Assembly: GCA_016218685.1 (NCBI GenBank)
Contig: JACRDD010000004.1
Coordinates: forward strand, 124,001-188,000
Origin: Desulfobacterales bacterium
GTDB lineage: Bacteria; Desulfobacterota; Desulfobacteria; Desulfobacterales; Desulfosarcinaceae
DNA length: 64,000 bases
Direction of reading: 5' to 3'
Part shown: positions 33,944 to 41,498 of the stretch, one piece after another
Numbering within the stretch: position 1 is the first letter of the stretch
Layout of the letters: each line of letters begins with the position of its first letter
Made by a program: the position numbers and the translations under genes
Notes under the pieces: generated by a model
The model's database searches: none
What the model saw: the letters and a program-made list of their open reading frames with translations, nothing else
What the model was told of the DNA's origin: nothing

Positions 33944-34763
33944 GAAAATACTGCGCTTCATCAAAATAGAACACACGGCCTTCAGCCTGCCCTTGATTTT
34001 CACCGGCGCCTGGATGGGGGCCGGGCATGTCTGGCCGACGCCGGGGGTGCTGATCGGGATCATTATCGCCGCCGTCGGGGCGCGCACCTTCGGCATGGCC
34101 TGCAATCGGATTTTCGACCGCCGCATCGACGCCCGCAACCCGCGCACGGCCGGGCGCGAGCTGCCCTCGGGCGCCATGGGCGTCGACACGGCCCTGGCCG
34201 TGGCCCTGGGCGGCCTGGTCGTCTATCTGACGGCCTGCGCTTTGCTCAACCGCTGGTGCCTGATCCTTTCGCCGGTGCCCCTGGTACCCCTGCTGGGCTA
34301 CTCGTTGCTTAAACGCTTCACGGCCCTATGCCACTTCGGTATCGGCCTGTGCCTGGCCCTGGCACCCCTGGGCGCCTTCGTCGCCGCCGCCGGACATGTG
34401 GATCTGACAGCGGAGGTCTTGATCTTCTCCGCCTACGTTTTCTTTTGGCTCAGCGGAGCGGATATCATCTACGCCCTGCTGGACATCGAGAGCGACCGGC
34501 GCACCGGCATCCACAGCATTCCGGCGGCCCTGGGGGCGCAAAAGGCCCAGGTGATCTCCGGCCTCTGCCATCTGATCTCCCTGGCGGCCTTGGCCCTGCT
34601 GCTGCACCAGACCCGGGCCGAATGGCCGGCCTTGTTCTCCCTGGGCGTCACGCTGCTGCTCTTCGTGGCCATGTATCTACCCCAAATTCCGATCATGAAA
34701 CGCTTCTTCCCCATCTCCACCCTGGCCGGAGTGGCCGGCGCCATCACCCCTTTGCTCGCCTGA
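33936..34763 (+). CDS. mqnP: UbiA-family prenyltransferase MqnP
   Basis: Attaches the polyprenyl tail to 1,4-dihydroxy-6-naphthoate at the inner membrane. The 275-residue protein has about eight hydrophobic helices and both Asp-rich motifs: N-R-I-F-D-R-R-I-D near residue 62 and D-I-E-S-D-R-R-T-G-I-H in the second half. ATG 33936 has a GTGGGAAG site upstream and overlaps the mqnB stop by 8 bases; an in-frame ATG at 33915 would add seven residues. Its place after mqnD-mqnB assigns it to menaquinone rather than ubiquinone. It converges on the DsbA-like gene, separated by a terminator. Confidence 0.9.
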   Translation: MLKKILRFIKIEHTAFSLPLIFTGAWMGAGHVWPTPGVLIGIIIAAVGARTFGMACNRIFDRRIDARNPRTAGRELPSGAMGVDTALAVALGGLVVYLTACALLNRWCLILSPVPLVPLLGYSLLKRFTALCHFGIGLCLALAPLGAFVAAAGHVDLTAEVLIFSAYVFFWLSGADIIYALLDIESDRRTGIHSIPAALGAQKAQVISGLCHLISLAALALLLHQTRAEWPALFSLGVTLLLFVAMYLPQIPIMKRFFPISTLAGVAGAITPLLA

Positions 34764-34783
34764 ACCGGTTGTATTCAAAACAG

Positions 34784-34825
34784 AACGGCGGCCCGCAGCC
34801 CATTTGGGGGCCGAGGACCGCCGTT
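34784..34825. terminator. bidirectional hairpin terminator between mqnP and the DsbA-like gene
   Basis: AACGGCGG and CCGCCGTT arms with an inner GC-rich pairing enclose a loop around ATTT. AAAA precedes it on one side and TTTC follows on the other. It lies between convergent genes, and so can stop both transcripts. Confidence 0.75.
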
Positions 34826-34845
34826 TCAATGTAGAGGCGTCGGGT

Positions 34846-35697
34846 TTACTTCTTCTTCAGATCCTTTGTCGCCTTCTCCACGGCCGCTTTGATGCCTTCT
34901 TCGTTGGCCGGCCGCACCAGGCGGCCGTTGACGAAGACCGTCGGCGTGCCGGTGATGCCGGCGTCTTCGCCCGCCTTGGCGTCTTTCTGGATCTTTTCCA
35001 GGGTCTTGGGATCGTTCATGCGCTTGTCGAACTTGGCTTTGTCCAGCTTGAGGGTTTCGCGGAACTCATCGAGCTTCTCATCGCTGAGCATGCTGTAGTT
35101 TTGAAAGACCAGGTCGTGGTACTCCCAGAATTTGCCGAAGCTGTCGGCCGCCATGCTGGCCTTGGCCGCCTGCATGGCGAAACGGTGCATGGAAAGGGGA
35201 AAGTGCTTGAAGACGGTCTTGGTCTCTTTGGGGTATTGCGCCATCACCTTGTCGATGACGGCGCCGATGCGGGCGCAGTAGGGGCATTGAAAGTCGCTGA
35301 AGACCACGATGGCCACGGGCGCGTTGGCCGGCCCCTTGAAGGGCGAACCGGCGATGTCGATGGCGTGGGTGAACGAGAGGTTGAGCACCTGGACCGTGTT
35401 GTCCTTGGGGTTGCTCAGATAGAGTTGGTCATCCCGGGGGCCGATTTTGATCTGGTTGACATCGGCGCCCACCTTGACCGTGTTCAGCAGAGCGCCGGTC
35501 GGATTGTAAATCAGGAGCTGGCCCTGGTTGTCCAGGACGTAGATCCGCTGCCCGTTCATGGAGACTTCCATGTCGATGGGAGGGTTCTGCAGCTTGAGGG
35601 TGGCGGTCACTTCGGTTTCGACCTCGGCCTGGGCCAACGGCAGGCACAGGGCCAGGCAGAACATCAACAACAGGACTCCTCGCAAAATACGCATCAT
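34846..35697 (-). CDS. secreted DsbA-family thiol-disulfide oxidoreductase with N-terminal beta-rich segment
   Basis: A 283-residue exported protein. Residues 1-22 are a signal peptide (MMRILRGVLLLMFCLALCLPLAQA). About 25-110 form short beta repeats with V-S-M-N-G-Q-R-I-Y-V-L-D-N-Q-G-Q-L-L-I-Y, resembling blades of YVTN/PQQ-like propellers (only about two). About 115-283 form the DsbA-like thioredoxin domain with F-S-D-F-Q-C138-P-Y-C141 and the cis-proline region T-G-T-P-T-V-F-V-N-G-R. C-P-Y-C suggests an oxidase or isomerase. ATG 35697 is preceded by AAAGGAG. It sits between the two menaquinone gene groups; quinones reoxidise DsbB or VKOR in other bacteria, which may or may not be relevant here. 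Confidence 0.88.
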   Translation of the reverse strand: MMRILRGVLLLMFCLALCLPLAQAEVETEVTATLKLQNPPIDMEVSMNGQRIYVLDNQGQLLIYNPTGALLNTVKVGADVNQIKIGPRDDQLYLSNPKDNTVQVLNLSFTHAIDIAGSPFKGPANAPVAIVVFSDFQCPYCARIGAVIDKVMAQYPKETKTVFKHFPLSMHRFAMQAAKASMAADSFGKFWEYHDLVFQNYSMLSDEKLDEFRETLKLDKAKFDKRMNDPKTLEKIQKDAKAGEDAGITGTPTVFVNGRLVRPANEEGIKAAVEKATKDLKKK

Positions 35698-36026
35698 CTT
35701 ATTCTCCTTTGGATGGGGTAGGGTAGATTGCGGAAAACGGGTGCATGGGGCTCCCATTGCGTGCAGATCCGCGGGTTTTGGGATCGGTGCCGGCTTTGAG
35801 CGACGGAAGCCCCGCAGGAGCGGCGTCTGAGCCGGCTTATCTTTATTGGATAGAGTGAATCACGACCTTTGCGGCGGATGTCGGACCACATGTGTCGGTT
35901 CAATCGTTCCTTTTAGCGCGCTTTGCCGCAAGAGACAAGAGGCGCGCTCAAAAATGAGATCCCTCCTTTATAGATACCGGTGAATCTGCTATCAACGGGC
36001 TGGCGCCCCGCCGCCCAGGAGGTTGT
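35698..36026. other. 329-base intergenic region between divergent dsbA-like and ubiX genes
   Basis: It holds two inverted repeats: GCCGGCT/AGCCGGC (35789-35836, 34-base loop) and AGCGCGC/GCGCGCT (35915-35948, 20-base loop). It must contain promoters for both genes, but I find no pair of hexamers that I would defend; TATAGA near 35973 could be a -10 for ubiX. AGGAGG sits just before the ubiX start. I see no ORF or tRNA in it. Confidence 0.45.
35789..35836. repeat. long-loop inverted repeat upstream of the dsbA-like gene
   Basis: Seven-base arms GCCGGCT and AGCCGGC enclose a GC-rich loop containing CGACGG, AGCCCCGC and GCGGCG segments that could also pair. Composition and shape resemble dispersed intergenic palindromes (REP-like), but only one copy is visible in this window. 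Confidence 0.35.
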
Positions 36027-36605
36027 ATGCCCAAATCCAAAAAACCGCCCCTCATCGTGGCCATGACCGGTGCCTCGGGCGCCTATGCGGCCCAGTTGCT
36101 GCTGGAACGATCGCCCTGGCCCACCCTGCTGGTGGCCAGCCGCTGGGCTCGCGCGATCTACGAACGGGAGTGCGGCCCCTTCGAAAAATTGACCCGCCTG
36201 GCCGGCCGGGTGTATGACCCCTCGGATCTGGAGGCACCGCCCTCGTCGGGCTCGGTACCCACGGCCGGAATGGTGATCGTGCCATGTTCCATCAATACCC
36301 TGGCCCACATCGCCAACGGCCTGGCCGACAACCTGATCACCCGGGCGGCTCATTGCCATCTCAAGGAACGGCGTACATTGATTCTGGGGTTGCGGGAGAC
36401 CCCCCTGACCACCATCGATCTGGCGAACGCGGCCCGGGCCGCCACTGCCGGCGCCGTCATCATGCCTCTTAGCCCGCCGTTCTTCATGTTCCAGGGTAAG
36501 ACGCCGGAACAGATCACGCTGCACGATCTGATGGCCGCTTATATTGACCGCGTGCTGGCGTTGCTCGGCCGGCCGCTTGCAGCCAATTGGGAGAACCTGA
36601 TCTGA
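36027..36605 (+). CDS. ubiX: flavin prenyltransferase, UbiX family
   Basis: Makes prenylated FMN, the cofactor of UbiD-type decarboxylases. The 192-residue protein has the glycine-rich N-terminal motif A-M-T-G-A-S-G-A-Y near residue 12, V-P-C-S-I-N-T-L-A-H-I-A-N-G-L-A-D-N-L, R-E-T-P-L-T and M-P-L-S-P-P-F-F. AGGAGG lies upstream of the ATG. Its stop overlaps the ubiD-like start (TGATG). In this setting it serves the late decarboxylation of the futalosine pathway (called MqnM-type in some genomes). A general UbiX role for other UbiD proteins is possible. Confidence 0.92.
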   Translation: MPKSKKPPLIVAMTGASGAYAAQLLLERSPWPTLLVASRWARAIYERECGPFEKLTRLAGRVYDPSDLEAPPSSGSVPTAGMVIVPCSINTLAHIANGLADNLITRAAHCHLKERRTLILGLRETPLTTIDLANAARAATAGAVIMPLSPPFFMFQGKTPEQITLHDLMAAYIDRVLALLGRPLAANWENLI

Positions 36606-38380
36606 TGCATACCGATTTGCGCGTTTTTCTGAGGGACCTTGAGCAGCGCGGGCAGCTGGCCCGGGTGAAGGTCGAAGTGGACCCCAACCAGGAGATCACG
36701 GTCATCCAGCACCGGGTGATCGCAGCGGGCGGTCCGGCCCTGCTGTTCGAGAAGGTGAAGGGCTCGCCGTACCGCATCGTGAGCAACCTCTTCGGAACTT
36801 CCCAGCGGGTGGCCCTGGCCTGCGGCGCGCCGCCACAAGCCTTGGGCGAACGGCTGGCCCGGCTGGCCCATGGCCTGATGCCGCCCTCCCTGGGCAACAT
36901 CTGGCGCGCCCGGCGGGATCTGCGGCGCATGCTGCCCGCGCGCCTGCGCCGGGTGCCGGCCGGACCGATCCTGGAAAGGTGCATCGAGCCCCCGGACCTG
37001 ACGCAACTGCCGGTGCTCACCTGCTGGCCCGAGGATGGCGGGCCGTTTTTCACCCTGCCCCTGGTGCACACCGTGGACCCCCAGAGCGGCCAGGGCAACC
37101 TGGGCATCTACCGCCTGCAACGCTTCGACGCCGCCAGCACCGGCATGCACTGGCAGATCGAAAAAGGGGGCGGCTTTCATTTCCACCAGGCGATGCGCGC
37201 GGGCCGGCCCCTGCCGGTGAGCGTGATCCTGGGCGGACCGCCGGCCCTGACCCTGGCGGCCGTGGCGCCTCTGCCCGAAGGCATGGACGAGCGCGTGCTG
37301 GCCGCCTACCTCATGGGCCACCCCCTGGATGTCATCACCCGGCCAACCACCGGCCATCGCATCCCCGCCGCCGCCGAGTTCGTGCTGGAAGGCGAGGTGC
37401 GCCCCGGCGATGTGCACCGGGAAGGTCCCTTCGGCGACCATTTCGGCCACTACTCGGCCGCGGCCGACTATCCGGTCTTCCGGGTGCGGCGCATCCTGGC
37501 GCGCAAGGACGCCATCTACCCGGCCACGGTGGTGGGCAAGCCCGTGCAGGAGGATTACTACATCGGTGAAGCCCTTCAGGCGATCGCCATGCCCATGCTG
37601 CGCTGGCTCAAGCCGGCGATTGTCGATCTGTGGGCCTATCCCGAAACCGGTTTTCATGCCCTGGCGGTCATGGCCGTGCGCCAACGCTATCCCCATGAAG
37701 CCCTCAAGTTGACCCTGGGCATGCTGGGCGAAGGTCAGGTTTCGCTCACCAAGGTGATGATCACCGTGGATGCCGACGTTCGGGCGCGCGATTTCGTTTC
37801 GGTGAGCAAGGCCCTGTGGCGCCACCTGACCCCCGAGGGCGTGCACCTGCTGAGTCCTACGGCCCAGGACACCCTGGATTTCACCGGGCCGGCTATGAAC
37901 ACCGGCAGCCGCCTGATCCTGCTGGCCAATCAGGGTTCCGGCCCACCCGTGCGCAACGCACCGCCGCCCCATCCGCCGGCGCCGGCCGATCTGCACCCCG
38001 GGATCACTGCCATCCGCACCCTGGGACCGGCCTTTCTCGTGGTGCGGGTGGTCGACGGTTGCGACGATCTCCAGAGCTTATGGGAGCGGCTGCGTCAAAA
38101 CGAAATTACCCGTCAGTACCTGTTTCATGTCGCGGTGAGCGGCGACGTGCCCCTGGGCGATCCGATCCTGCTGCTGTGGGGCTGGTTCACGCGCTTCGAT
38201 CCGGCCGCCGACCTGTATCCCGCCGGCCGCCGCATCCAGGGCAACCGGCTGCTGCTCGACTTTCCCATCGCCATTGACGCTCGCTGGAAAAAGGGCTATC
38301 CACGGCCGGTGGCCTTCGATCCGGAAGTAGAGCAGCGGGTCAATGCGCGCTGGGAGCAGTATGGGATCAAGATCGGCTAA
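36605..38380 (+). CDS. UbiD family decarboxylase (menaquinone pathway, MqnL-type)
   Basis: Predicted to decarboxylate the prenylated 1,4-dihydroxy-6-naphthoate using prenyl-FMN made by the neighbouring UbiX. The 591-residue protein shows the UbiD layout with N-L-G-I-Y-R-L-Q and the E-G-P-F-G-D-H-F-G-H-Y-S motif that includes catalytic acidic residues. ATG 36605 overlaps the ubiX stop and has GGGAGAA upstream. It is longer than E. coli UbiD (497), with extra C-terminal residues after about 500. Sequence alone does not give the substrate; the pathway role rests on its position directly upstream of mqnE-mqnA-mqnC. Confidence 0.85.
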   Translation: MHTDLRVFLRDLEQRGQLARVKVEVDPNQEITVIQHRVIAAGGPALLFEKVKGSPYRIVSNLFGTSQRVALACGAPPQALGERLARLAHGLMPPSLGNIWRARRDLRRMLPARLRRVPAGPILERCIEPPDLTQLPVLTCWPEDGGPFFTLPLVHTVDPQSGQGNLGIYRLQRFDAASTGMHWQIEKGGGFHFHQAMRAGRPLPVSVILGGPPALTLAAVAPLPEGMDERVLAAYLMGHPLDVITRPTTGHRIPAAAEFVLEGEVRPGDVHREGPFGDHFGHYSAAADYPVFRVRRILARKDAIYPATVVGKPVQEDYYIGEALQAIAMPMLRWLKPAIVDLWAYPETGFHALAVMAVRQRYPHEALKLTLGMLGEGQVSLTKVMITVDADVRARDFVSVSKALWRHLTPEGVHLLSPTAQDTLDFTGPAMNTGSRLILLANQGSGPPVRNAPPPHPPAPADLHPGITAIRTLGPAFLVVRVVDGCDDLQSLWERLRQNEITRQYLFHVAVSGDVPLGDPILLLWGWFTRFDPAADLYPAGRRIQGNRLLLDFPIAIDARWKKGYPRPVAFDPEVEQRVNARWEQYGIKIG

Positions 38381-38410
38381 AAGCTGAAAGTTAAAAGTGA
38401 GAGCGAAGAT

Positions 38411-39502
38411 ATGAGCCATAGGTCGGACACGTTGTTCCAACTGGCTTTGGAAAAAGGGGCGCATGGCCAGCGTCTGGAGGCCGACGAGGCCCGGGCCCTG
38501 GCCGCGGTCATCAGCCCGGATCGGCTGCACGCCCTGGGGCGGGCGGCTTTGGCCAACCGGCGCCGGCGCTTCGGCGAGCGGGCCACCTTCGTGTTCAACC
38601 TGCAGATCAATCCGGCCAATATCTGCGGGGCGGGCTGCACCTTTTGCAACTATGCCGCTTCCAGAAACGACGCCCACGCCTATGTCATGAGCGAAGAGGA
38701 GATCCTGGCCAAGGTGGCCCAGTTGCAACCCACCGAGGCCCACATCGTGGGCGGCTTGAATCAGGTATGGCCCTACGAACGCAACCTTGCGCTGGTGCGC
38801 CGGCTGCGCGCCCAATATCCCGGCCTGCACATCAAGGCGTATACCGCCGTGGAGATCGCCTATTTCGCCAAGACCGCGCGCAAAAGCGAGGCCGAAGTTT
38901 TGGCTGAACTCAAGGCCGCCGGGGTGGAGGCCCTGCCGGGCGGCGGCGCCGAGATCTTCTCCGAACGCCTGTGGCGGCAGCACTGGCCTAACAAAGTCGG
39001 CCCCCAAGAGTGGGTGCGCATTCATCAACTGGCCCACGGCCTGGGATTGACCACCAACGCCACCATGCTCTTCGGTTTCGGCGACACCTGGGAGGAGCGC
39101 ATCGACCATCTGCTGATTCTGCGCCAGGCCCAGGACCAATCCGGCGGGTTCGCCTGCTTCATCCCCCTGGCCTTTCAGCCCGGCGAGGGCAACTTCATCG
39201 CCCACGGCCCCACGCCCCTGGAGACGCTGACGGTAGTGGCCATCGCCCGCCTGGTACTCGATAACATCCCGCACCTCAAATCCTACTGGCCCATGAGCGG
39301 CGTAGAGACCGCCGCCGCCGGCTTGAGCTGGGGAGCCGACGACATGGACGGCACCATCTCCGAAGAGAAGATCGCCCACTTGGCCGGCGCGCCCACGCCC
39401 AAGGGCTTGGCCCGGGAGCGCATGACCGAGACCATCCGCATGGCCGGCTTCGTTCCTGTAGAGCGCGATGGACGATTCGGGGAGAGAAAGAGGGAAGGCT
39501 GA
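38411..39502 (+). CDS. mqnE: aminofutalosine synthase MqnE (radical SAM)
   Basis: Joins the enolpyruvyl-benzoate product of MqnA with SAM to give aminofutalosine. The 363-residue protein has the radical SAM cluster motif C72-G-A-G-C76-T-F-C79, A-H-I-V-G-G-L, I-K-A-Y-T-A-V-E-I, P-G-G-G-A-E-I-F-S-E-R and T-N-A-T-M-L-F-G-F. The T-A-V-E and N-A-T-M-L-F features separate it from MqnC downstream. A GAGCGAAG site lies upstream of the ATG. mqnA begins 2 bases after its stop. Confidence 0.92.
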   Translation: MSHRSDTLFQLALEKGAHGQRLEADEARALAAVISPDRLHALGRAALANRRRRFGERATFVFNLQINPANICGAGCTFCNYAASRNDAHAYVMSEEEILAKVAQLQPTEAHIVGGLNQVWPYERNLALVRRLRAQYPGLHIKAYTAVEIAYFAKTARKSEAEVLAELKAAGVEALPGGGAEIFSERLWRQHWPNKVGPQEWVRIHQLAHGLGLTTNATMLFGFGDTWEERIDHLLILRQAQDQSGGFACFIPLAFQPGEGNFIAHGPTPLETLTVVAIARLVLDNIPHLKSYWPMSGVETAAAGLSWGADDMDGTISEEKIAHLAGAPTPKGLARERMTETIRMAGFVPVERDGRFGERKREG

Positions 39503-39504
39503 AT

Positions 39505-40347
39505 ATGAACTATCCCATTGCCATGATTCCTTACGCGAATATGGCCCCGTATGCCGCCTTGGGCCCTCCCGAGGGCTGCTACTTCGTGGCCTGCACCCCA
39601 CGCAACAGCATTCAGGCCTTGCACAGCGGCGCGGTATGGGCCGCGGCCGTGCCCGTGGGCGGGCTGGCGGCGCTGGGGCCGGCGGTGGAAGCGCTAGGGC
39701 TGTTCGGCATCGCGGCCCACCGCGAGGTGATGAGCGTGATGTTCTTCTCCGACCGGCCCTTCGAGGCCTTTTGCCGGCCCCAGAGTGTGCGCCTCAGCGA
39801 CGATTCGGCCTCCAGCGTGCGGCTGCTCTATCTGCTGATGGGCTACCAGTGCGGCTTCGACCGCATCGCCGGGAAGGCCTCGCCGGGCACGGCCGTCAAC
39901 GGCGACCTGGTGATCGGCGATACCGCCTTGCACTGGCTGCATCTGTGGGAGGCCCAAGGCGAAGTAAAGGGGTATCGATTTGTCACCGACCTGGCTGCCC
40001 AATGGGATCGGCGCCATGGACTGCCCTTTGTCTTCGCCCGCTGGGTCGTGCGCGCCGATGCCCCCGAAGGTTTGAAGAAAAACCTGCGCCGCTGGCTGGA
40101 TCGCTTTGCTGACCAGGAAGACATCTTGATTGAACGATCCACGCCCGGCGTTGCGTCCCGTCTGGGATTGCCCCAGGACTATATCCGCCGTTACCAGAAG
40201 GTTATCCGGCGTTGCTTGACGGACCATGACGCGGCCGGCCAGGCGCGCTTTCAGGAAGAGTGGCGCTCCCATGCGGCGGCAGGGGAGTCTGCCTGGTTCC
40301 AGGGGCTGCCCGGCAGCGCCGCACCCGGAGGTCATTCCCATGGATAA
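39505..40347 (+). CDS. mqnA: chorismate dehydratase MqnA
   Basis: First futalosine-pathway enzyme: chorismate to 3-enolpyruvyl-benzoate. The 280-residue protein has the periplasmic-binding-like fold shared with MqnD: Y-A-N-M-A-P-Y near the start, T-P-R-N-S-I-Q-A-L, A-V-P-V-G-G-L and I-G-D-T-A-L, with S-V-M-F-F-S-D-R-P-F. Its end overlaps the mqnC start by 8 bases. The last 30 or so residues are Gly/Ser/His-rich and unconserved-looking, perhaps because the downstream ribosome site lies within them. Confidence 0.9.
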   Translation: MNYPIAMIPYANMAPYAALGPPEGCYFVACTPRNSIQALHSGAVWAAAVPVGGLAALGPAVEALGLFGIAAHREVMSVMFFSDRPFEAFCRPQSVRLSDDSASSVRLLYLLMGYQCGFDRIAGKASPGTAVNGDLVIGDTALHWLHLWEAQGEVKGYRFVTDLAAQWDRRHGLPFVFARWVVRADAPEGLKKNLRRWLDRFADQEDILIERSTPGVASRLGLPQDYIRRYQKVIRRCLTDHDAAGQARFQEEWRSHAAAGESAWFQGLPGSAAPGGHSHG

Positions 40348-41416
40348 TGGCCGTCTGGACCGGGCCCAAGCCCTGACCCTGTTGACGCGTACGCCCCTGG
40401 GCGAAGTGATGTCCCTGGCCCATGCCGCGCGCATGCGCCGTTACCCCGAGGGCCGGGTCACCTTTGTCTTCGACACCAACCCCAACTACACCAACGTGTG
40501 CGTGACTCGCTGCCGCTTCTGCGCCTTCTGCCGGTCGCCCGAGGCCGCCGACGCCTACACCCTGACGCCCGAGCAGGCGGCGACCAAGGTAAAGCGCGCC
40601 GCTGATTTGGGCGCCACAACCGTTTTGTTGCAAGGCGGCCATAACCCAAACATCCACTTGTCCGATTGGCTGGCCTACATCCGGGCCATTCGGGCCGCCT
40701 GTCCGCAGATCCACATCCACCCCTTCAGCCCGGCCGAGTATCTCTTCATGGCCCACCAGGAGCAAACCGAGGTGGGCGCGATCCTGGAGACGGTGTATGC
40801 CGAGGGCATCCGCACCATTCCCGGCGGGGGCGCCGAAATCCTCTCCGAGCGCGTGCGCAAGCATATTGCGCCGGCCAAGGCCGATACCGCTCAGTGGCTG
40901 GCGGTCTGCGAAGCCGCCCACCGCATCGGTTTCCGCACTACGGCCACCATGATGTACGGCCACGTGGAGCAGGACGAAGAGATCGTCGAGCATCTGCTGC
41001 TGCTGCGCGACCTGCAGGACCGCACCGGCGGCTTCGCCAGCTTCATTCCCTGGTCGTTCAAGCCCGGCGACACGCCCCTGGGCCGCGAGATCCAGCGCCC
41101 GGTGCACCCGGCCAAATACGTGCGCATCATCGCCCTGGCGCGCCTGGTGCTGGACAACTTCGACCACATCCAATCTTCGTGGTTCAGCGAGAATGTGGCC
41201 GCCGGCCAACTCGGCCTGCTGGCCGGAGCCGACGACTTCGGCGGCTTGCTCGTGGAAGAAAACGTGCTCCAGCAAGCCGGCCACCAGCGGGCCACCACCC
41301 TGGATGATGTGCTGACGATCATCCGTCGGGCTGGCTTCACTCCGGCCCAGCGGGATTCTTTCTATTCGGTGTTGCGGGTTTTCGACGGCCTGGCGCTCAC
41401 TGGCGCGGCCCACTGA
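40340..41416 (+). CDS. mqnC: cyclic dehypoxanthine futalosine synthase MqnC (radical SAM)
   Basis: Cyclises dehypoxanthine futalosine. The 358-residue protein has the cluster motif C54-V-T-R-C58-R-F-C61, L-L-Q-G-G-H-N-P, H-P-F-S-P-A-E, P-G-G-G-A-E-I-L-S-E-R-V and T-T-A-T-M-M-Y-G-H. ATG 40340 has GGAGGT seven bases upstream; the frame runs back to 40226 inside mqnA. The C-terminus Q337-R-D-S-F-Y-S-V-L-R-V-F-D is followed by a nine-residue tail. A diverged copy of the 3' end encoding this segment lies 1.3 kb downstream (see 42677-42718), so the present tail may be new. Confidence 0.92.
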   Translation: MDNGRLDRAQALTLLTRTPLGEVMSLAHAARMRRYPEGRVTFVFDTNPNYTNVCVTRCRFCAFCRSPEAADAYTLTPEQAATKVKRAADLGATTVLLQGGHNPNIHLSDWLAYIRAIRAACPQIHIHPFSPAEYLFMAHQEQTEVGAILETVYAEGIRTIPGGGAEILSERVRKHIAPAKADTAQWLAVCEAAHRIGFRTTATMMYGHVEQDEEIVEHLLLLRDLQDRTGGFASFIPWSFKPGDTPLGREIQRPVHPAKYVRIIALARLVLDNFDHIQSSWFSENVAAGQLGLLAGADDFGGLLVEENVLQQAGHQRATTLDDVLTIIRRAGFTPAQRDSFYSVLRVFDGLALTGAAH

Positions 41417-41446
41417 ATGACGACTCGGACTTTCCGTGTTGTTCGT

Positions 41447-41475
41447 ACAAATTGTAAAAACAATTGACAAATTGT
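41447..41475 (+). promoter_or_regulatory. paired ACAAATTGT repeats and TTGACA upstream of the AAA ATPase
   Basis: ACAAATTGT occurs at 41447-41455 and 41467-41475, that is 20 bases apart (two helical turns), in an AT-rich patch. ACAATTG lies between them and TTGACA (41464-41469) overlaps the second copy; a -10 17 bases later would be only TAACGG. The layout suggests an autoregulated promoter specific to the inserted ATPase gene, but the -10 is poor. Confidence 0.4.
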
Positions 41476-41498
41476 GCATGGTAAGCTAACGGCTTATT

